From: Collybia mongolica
Taxonomy: Eukaryota > Basidiomycota > Agaricomycetes > Agaricales > Clitocybaceae
NCBI GenBank assembly: GCA_013420905.1
Contig: JAAXNY010000012.1
Coordinates: 558,001-622,000 of the forward strand
Reading direction: 5' to 3'
DNA length: 64,000 nucleotides
The notes under the pieces were generated by a model. The model was not told the origin of the DNA, ran no database searches, and was given only the letters and a program-made list of their open reading frames with translations. How positions within the stretch are numbered: the first letter of the stretch is position 1; each line of letters starts with the position of its first letter. Positions 56,766 through 64,000 of this stretch are shown here, in pieces. A program made the position numbers and the translations under genes.

Positions 56766-59700
56766 ATCCTGAGCAATTAATTTGGGTGAAATACACCATT
56801 TTGTAACATGGTAAATGAAAGGGAGGTGGTTGAAGACACCATAGCATATACACACCTATGATAACACTCATGAAATTGCCAAGCATTTACATTATGCAAA
56901 TTGTGAGTGGTCTTAGTTCATGCATTACTTGACATTTGTATGATAACCTTCTTAATAATATCACAATCACTGAGATAAGATGGGACAACAGTCCGTGAGT
57001 ATCTTGGTAGGATAGTATATAGATGGTCCATATGTACAGGGCAAGATGTTGGAATAATCTTGATGTTCAACTTGAAGGTAGTAACTACAAGACAGTCAAA
57101 CAGCAATGTGCAGGGTATTAATCAAGATCATTCAGGGATGTGAGGACTAAGAGTTTCAAAAGTGGCAATTATATAGTCCAAGTATATGGCATGGGCCCAA
57201 CAGTCCATTCATTAAACATTTCCTATCTGAGAGCAGTGATAGTTTCAACAAATGCCATCACACTAAGATAGACATTTGGGTGGCCAGTATTGGTTTGTGC
57301 ATGCAGTGGTCTATTTGAGATGATGGTGGCCTGTGGACTGATCATTCACATTCCATCATTGAAGGGGGGCTCCTGGGCTATAAGCATGCTAATGCTATGA
57401 AATGTAATCTCTTACACACACACATACCAAATCTAACAATCAACACACAAACAGTAGGAATTGCCTGATTTGAGTTTGGGTTTGAGTGCATGAAAGCACT
57501 AAGTTTTTAATAGTACTAGACAAAGCCTTTTCAATAATCTCTTGACTGGTTTGATTCAGACAAGGCTTTAACACAAGTCTTTAGACCTTAGGTATATTTT
57601 ATAATAGCTTTCAATTCAATTGACTGAGTACCAAGTGTACATTCAATTATTAACAATCCCAAGCAGATCAATAAATCCAAGTGACTTATAAACAGAGGTA
57701 CCAAGTGTACCAAAGGCCAAGTGCCTAATAATTCCAACTGATGATATAAGTACTAAGTTCCAAGTGAACTGGACTCTTCAATTCTGTGATATCTTAGCCA
57801 AGTGCTTCAAGACAATTCTAATCAAGAGAATTGAAGCAATCTGGTCCTTAATCTGCATGTGCAATAGTGTTTAGATTTGTGTTCTATTGTAGCACAAAGT
57901 GGGGGTAAGATTCCTTACTTCTGCACTACCTATCTACAGTCTGTTCATAGTGTTCAAACTAGAATTAACTAATATTATAAGGAATGGCAATTTTATGTTA
58001 TCACTTATTACTTGGCCAATATCAAGAGTTCTGGCTAAACTCTTATCAACACTTGGCAGCATGCTTAATTATTTCTAAACCATGCAACACTGTCTTTCTG
58101 GTAGTTAACACCAAGCATCCCTGACTAGACTCTTATCTCGGATGGTGCAACTCCCAAAATTACAATTACTTCTCCTATTAATGATGATTCCCAGACTAAT
58201 GATGTCATACTACAATGGTTACTTGAGGTAGAGGGCCATTACTGGCAGATACGAGTCCTTATGTTTTTTTTTTGATTAACTTTTCTTTATATTTCTAGAA
58301 CCAGGTTGTTGCAATAGAACTAGCTATCCAGAATCTCTTCAACTTTATATTACTTTTTGTTGTTGATAAGTTTGGTTCTGGAACACTTGTCAGGCATTGT
58401 CCTAGAATTAGATTGTAGGGTACAGGGAGTAGCTTGACATCATGGAAGGCCTGATGGATACACAACATGAAGATGTAATATGACCACACATTTGAGCTTG
58501 CCAAATACTTGTTGCACTTCTGTAAGGGGTCATGTTGCCAAGAGGCTCAGACAGGGAGAAGTATACACAGTATGAATAACCATGCAGGGAAGGGATGAGC
58601 ATAGAGCACTAGAGGCTTGACTATGAGTAGAGAATGCAGCCCAAGTCTATTGCAAAGGTGCCCTTCCATGGAGAGGAAGGGGCACCTTATATACAGTACA
58701 TTGTACCTATGCCTCAAATAACAACAGAATCTGATATCAGTAACTCTACTGATGCAACAATACATCTGTGATATGTTAGTCCAGAGTAAACTACTATCTG
58801 TCAAGGGGTTAAAGCAGTATGTGTCAGAATAATAGATATAACAGTGAGGCTATGCAAGCTGTGCAATAGCGATTCTGATGGCTAGCTGTGGACAAACAAG
58901 TGATCCCCTTACAACTTCACCCATATCCATGGTGTATGATATAAGCAACTGCATATGAATTGCCAATAGAAGTTGGTGTTTATAGATCCTATACAAATAT
59001 CCAACAACAAAAGGTAACCATATATATCTAGGCACTTCCCTTAAAAACAAGTCAGCTGGTAAAGTAGGGGCTGAGACTCTCAGAGATGGACTATGTGAAA
59101 AAATTAACAAACTTGGAAATGTAGATCCATATTTGTATATTCCAAATATGCAACCAACTCAGTAGCTTCTCTGGGGACTTTATGCTGAGCTATATAGGCC
59201 ACACAGACCACACAGATAAATGCAGGTGTCTGCAGTCTGAGCTCAGACCCTGTTTAGTAGGGAGCCCTGCTTAATTGGCAGTCTGCATCTGAGCCAAGTC
59301 AAAGCTAAGTCCATAAATCCATGCTGTTACTTGGATGCTCAGACCCAGTTTGGAACAACTCCTCATGAAGTCCATGCAGACTGTCCAGATTGCTTACTTA
59401 ATCATAGTTACCATTGCTTATTTAATGCACAAAAATGCAATATTTTGGAGAGTCAAATACATACAAGGCCTCAAGGTTACATGTCATGTGCATAAAGCAT
59501 GCAGATTAACCATTTGGTAATATGAGCTTGTCAGTCCAAGGTGCTTGTTTTTATAATGACCCCTGCTGCCTACTCTTGGCCATTACTGGCAATGGCTGAA
59601 TATTGTTGATAGGTACTACATCACCTGTCAGCCTTGTTGTCAACCTTCACCACTACATTCTCAGCTGCCCCACCCATCACCTCATTGCCATATGATTGTG

Positions 59701-61166
59701 CACAATACTGCCAAGTACAATGCCAGGTCCCACTGCCATGGATACCACCACCCTCTCTCATACCCACCCCTCTCAGTGAAAATAACAACTGCAAAATCAC
59801 AACAATAAGAGCTGCAGCAAGAACAGAGGCACCTGCCACATTACTGTTGACTGCCTGCCCACATCTGCTAGTGAGCAGCTAGCATGGTGGACATAGATGG
59901 TGCAGTGGTGTATTCCATATGGTAGAACCATCACCTGGTGGCTGGGTGTGCACCCCTGGATGTGCTGTCTAGACCAAGTAGTGCCAATCATCCCTGTGCC
60001 CAAACCAGATGTGTGTAAGGTGAGTGCATATGTGCCTCACATCTAGTTGCTCAGATATACCTTGTTCTATTGTATATGCACCTATATGCTGCTGTATACC
60101 TTGAGACTACCTTGGTGTAATTCGATCTACCTTGTGATATGTTCTTATTCCTTTTACAAATATTAGTTTACTTCTTACTAATACTTTACCCCTGTACTAT
60201 TTGCACAGCTCTAGTAGGCTGATATAGACTTCTGGTACACCCACAGTATTTATCCAATGTACCTATTTATAGATTGGACTACCCAATTGTGAAACTTGTA
60301 CTAATTGTTTAAATTTTAAGACAATTAATAAACAAAGAATATACCAAATAGTAAAATCACTAAGGAAGTAATATTGATCCAAATGCCTACTTGGGTGGAG
60401 TGGGCCAACACACTGTGTGGCTCTATTCCACATTCAGGAAGTTGTAAATGAGTAGAAACAATGTAGATGATAGTTTATAGAGGTCATGTGACCATGGGAA
60501 AATGTTACCAAGTAAACAAGCAATACCTGTGCACAAAACCCAATGCCATAGCTTGCCTGGTTATGGAGAAAACACAAAAACCATCAGAACTAACTTTTCC
60601 CAGGATCATGGACACTAATAAGCATTCAGATTGTTGTCATGTATTTGGTATACTTATATGGTGGAACAGATCATGTGACATGTGCTAATAAATAGAGAAA
60701 TCAATCTAATTTGTATTTTAGGTAAATATAGTAGTAGTTGTTGATTATTCTAATGTTTAGTGTAATTTCCAACAAGGGTCATGTTTGGTAAGGGTCATTG
60801 TTGTTATAAGATGTTTGCTCACCCCTGACATAACACACAGACCTTCAAAACTAGCTGAATCTGGACATTTCTAATATTTTGCTCAACGAGGAAATTGTCA
60901 AGCCATATTTGTACATTCCAAATATATAAAAACAAAGTTAATAGCTTTACTGGTTATGGAGAAAAACACAAAATAAATTTTCAAACATGATGCTCTGAAA
61001 TATTAGATATGCATGATTTTGATGACATCATCAAAAGCATTATGTAAGCATTCTAAATACATGCAAATTATGTCACAATACTTTGTGTTTGTGGAAAAAT
61101 GCTGTAAAAAGCCACAAGAGAAGAAAAATCCCATTATGGAAATATTTTCCTGCAGTGTTGAAATAT

Positions 61167-61167
61167 G

Positions 61168-61197
<30 letters not shown>
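61167..61197. repeat. (AATC)n microsatellite
   Basis: Eight consecutive AATC units, followed by a short T-run. Confidence 0.9.
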
Positions 61198-61198
<1 letters not shown>

Positions 61199-61440
61199 TT
61201 TTTACCCAAAACCTAGGTTGATAAAGAACTCATAATAATAGAAACAAGTTCCCATAGTATTGAAATGTATATCAACCATTCAACATTTAACATTTTATTT
61301 CTAGCCTTGCATCCTGGGTTAATCAAAAACTTATCAGATATGCTAAAAATAGAAATGTCATCATCAAAGACAAAGTTCAAACAAATGTACATATGCCTGT
61401 TAAGTGTTTTTAGTTGTATTATCACATACTACATTTAACC

Positions 61441-62420
61441 ATACTCATATAGCTAGCCAATATCAAGATATTAAGCATTATAGGTTCCAGGAGCATCCAC
61501 ATTGACTTGTTTGGCTATGCTTATGGCCAAGTAATATATAAATGTGATATTAAAATAGATATAATAAGAGATTATAATCAAATTTGGAAAGGCAAACAAA
61601 TATAAATATACATTTCCTGGTGTACCCCCTCCATAGGTCTAGGAGTAGTAGCAATTTCAATTGTGTCTGTTAGCCTTGTATTTGCTGAGATATGCATCAT
61701 CTATATTGTGGGAATTTCATTAATATTGTTTGTTTGGCCAGATGTTGGCAAAGTAATATACAGATGATATTCATTTGTAATATGTAGTAAAAAGGTTGTT
61801 GTTGATAATGAGATTTGGAAGGGTACAAACAACTACAAACATATATAAATAAACACATCATGTATTCCTTTACAATGTCTAGTAGTAGCATGTCCATCAG
61901 CTTTGTATTTGCTGAGATAAGTATCATCTATATTGTGGGAATTTCTTTAATATTATTGTTTGTTTGGCCAGATGTGATGAAGTGATATACAGACAGTATT
62001 CATTTGTAATATGTAGCAAGAAAATTGTTGTTGATGAGGTTTAGAAAAATAAAAACAAATACAAACACTTACAAACATATACATGAGGTACTACTTCACC
62101 ATATCTAACACTAGCAATTTAAATTATATCCATAGGCCTTGTTGTTGTTGAGATATGCAATGATTTATATTGTGGGAACTTTGATGGTATTGTTTGTTTG
62201 GCTAGCTGTGGCAAAGTCATATACAAACTTGATATTCATTTGTAATATGCTGGTAGTGAGAGAGCTGCTTTTGATCATGATGTTTGAAGGTGAGCAAACA
62301 AATACAAATACATACAAATATACCAATTGGGTAGCCCTTCACCATATCTAGTGATAGCAATTTAAATTGCATCCATAGGTCTTGTCATTGTTGAGATATT
62401 CAATGTTTTGTAGTGTGGGA
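61441..62420. repeat. Tandem array of about four 225-245-bp units
   Basis: The landmark TCTATATTGTGGGAATTTC occurs near 61,698 and 61,924, and as related versions near 62,157 and 62,402 (spacings about 226, 234 and 244). Each is followed by TTGTTTGTTTGGC and TTCATTTGTAATATG, and preceded by CTTGTATTTGCTGAGATA-like sequence. A fourth, more diverged upstream part starts near 61,441. Satellite-like, AT-rich, non-coding. Confidence 0.7.
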
Positions 62421-62453
62421 AAAGTTTGGCCCAAAGCGGAAGAAGCCTCTTGT

Positions 62454-62521
62454 AATCGTGCTTACGTTTGTCAACTACGCTGTTAGAGCTAACAGCGTAG
62501 TTGACAAACGTAAGCATGATT
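62454..62521. repeat. 68-bp near-perfect hairpin with 33-bp arms
   Basis: Left arm 62,454-62,486 and right arm 62,489-62,521 are reverse complements with one G/A mismatch and a 2-nt spacer (AG). The arm core is TGCTTACGTTTGTCAACTAC. It contains several CpGs within an otherwise CpG-free region, so it is probably a recent arrival. A weak TGTGGGAA/TTCCCACA pair at about 62,414 and 62,656 may mark the ends of a 250-bp element around it. Confidence 0.75.
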
Positions 62522-63202
62522 ATGCAGTGGACAATTATTAATTAATTCTTGAGATATCCCAACATAAGACCAATTAACTCGAAATTATAGTATTGAATGC
62601 AGCTTATGTTGGCAGTTGCCTTTTTTGCTCCAAATCCGCGCGTCAGCTAATATTGATTCCCACAGTTAGAAAAATATTTCCATGACTACAAAGTGTTACT
62701 GATGTACTTCAAAATTACTAACCGTGGGAAAAACAACACTGGATCTTGTTGGGTATGCTGAATTCTCCCCGCAAACCCAGGATGATGAACGAATTACTTA
62801 TGTAAACATAAGGACTCGTAACCTTGGTGCTTATATACTTGTACATGCTGTGTCTCGTACTAATAATAAACATATGGGTGATCATGTGAGGCTTGTATCC
62901 CAACACTTCCCCATGAGCTAGAACATTGCTATGATCCTATTTCAGATCTATATATAACCCCTTCCCTCTCACACTTAACTAAATTGCTACTTACCATATA
63001 TAAATTAATCTCTAATATATCCAGTTATTTTTAACATTGCAAAATATTGCAAACATTAGATTAACCAACCATGAAGTGTGGACACATTCTAACCTTCATG
63101 TCTCATGCCCTGATTATTATTTCGATTATTAATGTTAGTGCAGTTGGATGTTATTATTGTATACTTCATTGTCCTTAACCACTTGATTTCGATCACAATA
63201 AA

Positions 63203-64000
63203 TCAAACAAAGTGAACAGTAAAGCCACCCGTCAGTGCCAACCCAACATGCACATCCAACACCTGTGTGGTCTTGTCATACGATAACCCTGTCTTCGCAA
63301 CCGGCCTGCCATTCACCATAACCACCCGCGGTGCCTTCGCCACCCCAAGGAACCTGACTCTGGCCGTTTTCACACCAGTCTTGAATCCGAACCTTCCAGT
63401 CACTGCTAAACTCCCGTGCCTAAACTTCATCGCTACCTCCGTCGACGCGTGTGGGACAATCGACACGCCATCATCGATATACAGTTTTCCTTCCGCAGTC
63501 CCATCCATCCCAGGTGCAACTACGAACTCGAAATCACGTGTCCGCAGCTCCGTTGTGGTCATTGCGGACTGGATCCGGAGCGGCAGCACTACACCGCCGC
63601 GGATATGCAAGGGGATCTCGATGGACGAGATATTGGTGAGCTGCACCGTGGTCCCGGCCCCTTGTACAGGAGCAAGGGTCTTGAAGTCGTAGAAGATGTC
63701 GCGCGGGAGGTATATGGAGACAGAGGTCGAGTCTTGTTCCGTCACGGGGGAGACGAGGATAGAGTCGCCGTAGAGGAACTGGAGATCGATGGGGAAAGTC
63801 GCAGGGTCCTTGGGGTATTTGTACCAGAGGGGGTTGAGAACAGGGGTGCCGTCAGTATGGGCTTGGTGGAAGGTGGTGTAGATGTAGTCGAGGAGGCGGT
63901 ACCTGGGATGACCGCTATATGTCAGCTAGAGGTTCATGAAGTAGCTGGAAAGAATAACGTACCGAATATTGATCGCGTTCCTAGCTGCTTCTGTAACACT
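63203..64000 (-). CDS. GH31 family alpha-glucosidase, copy B (3' part, runs off window)
   Basis: Paralogue of the gene at 1,507-4,823. The last exon, 63,902-63,203, is 700 nt, exactly the length of the last exon of copy A. The preceding exon begins to enter at 63,963 and continues beyond the window. The last 180 residues differ from copy A at roughly 20 positions, so identity is near 89% by eye. Differences cluster in the final beta-sandwich (for example VAKTGLSYDKTTQVLDVHVG against [20 protein letters not shown] in copy A). The frame is open, with the same TGA stop position. The enzyme would be a secreted alpha-glucosidase like copy A. The 3' flank is also shared between the copies. Confidence 0.88.

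Larger units (their letters stand above)
55260..63150. repeat. CpG-depleted, AT-rich repeat block
   Basis: Nearly 8 kb in which CpG is almost absent: I count only a handful by eye, for example near 56,393, 56,990, 58,139, 58,868, 60,121 and 60,891, outside a short island at 62,430-62,640. TpG and CpA are correspondingly common. No open frame longer than about 140 codons exists, and none has a recognisable domain. The block holds tandem repeats, microsatellites and inverted-repeat remnants. I read it as old transposon DNA decayed by methylation-linked C-to-T change; individual families are not identifiable without a search. Confidence 0.7.

Noticed and set aside
61441..62420. Tandem array considered as a CRISPR-like array
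   Set aside because: Units are long, diverged and contiguous without unique spacers, in a eukaryotic nuclear context.

Overview
The window reads as nuclear DNA of a mushroom-forming basidiomycete (Agaricomycetes). Genes are broken by many short introns of about 40-60 nt with GT-AG borders. They include families typical of that group: a shugoshin, a Prp4-type splicing kinase, paired 7-TM proteins of a basidiomycete type, a DUF6593-like protein and a UbiA/P450 pair. Repeats are decayed in the manner of CpG methylation. I rebuilt gene models by hand from splice sites, reading-frame continuity and family motifs; nothing here rests on a database search.

Layout. 1-1,450: CpG-poor remnants of DNA transposons, including a transposase pseudogene. 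1,507-4,823 (-): intact 13-exon GH31 alpha-glucosidase. 6,818-13,395: nearly intact Tad1-like LINE on the minus strand with a 15-bp target duplication. 13.6-18.3 kb: a large imperfect palindrome whose arms each hold a DUF6593-like gene, with a small TA-flanked MITE in its loop. 18.5-21.3 kb: gene-poor, with one coding-looking fragment. 21.3-25.7 kb: two tandem DHA1-type MFS transporters with identical 13-exon structures. 26.1-31.7 kb: a 2.9-kb tandem duplication carrying two 7-TM proteins. 31.5-35.6 kb: no recognisable gene.

35.6-50.1 kb is an ordinary housekeeping-like block: a disordered acidic/proline-rich protein, a C2-domain protein, a mitochondrial PP2C phosphatase (PTC5/PDP type), the Prp4 kinase, a cyclase-family (kynurenine-formamidase-like) enzyme and shugoshin. 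50.8-54.8 kb: a divergent pair of a UbiA-type membrane prenyltransferase/terpene cyclase and a cytochrome P450, the minimum of a terpenoid or meroterpenoid locus. 55.3-63.2 kb: almost CpG-free, AT-rich repeat graveyard with tandem arrays and a sharp 68-bp hairpin. 63,203-64,000 (-): 3' end of a second GH31 gene, close paralogue of the first and in the same orientation.

Overall, conserved single-copy genes sit in the middle, and duplicated secretory, transport and sensing genes plus transposons sit on both sides. No single novel system stands out beyond doubt. The strongest leads are the gene-bearing palindrome, the LINE with a TAATG stop-start junction and one nonsense codon, the UbiA/P450 pair, and the CpG-stripped flanks around the duplicated GH31 genes.
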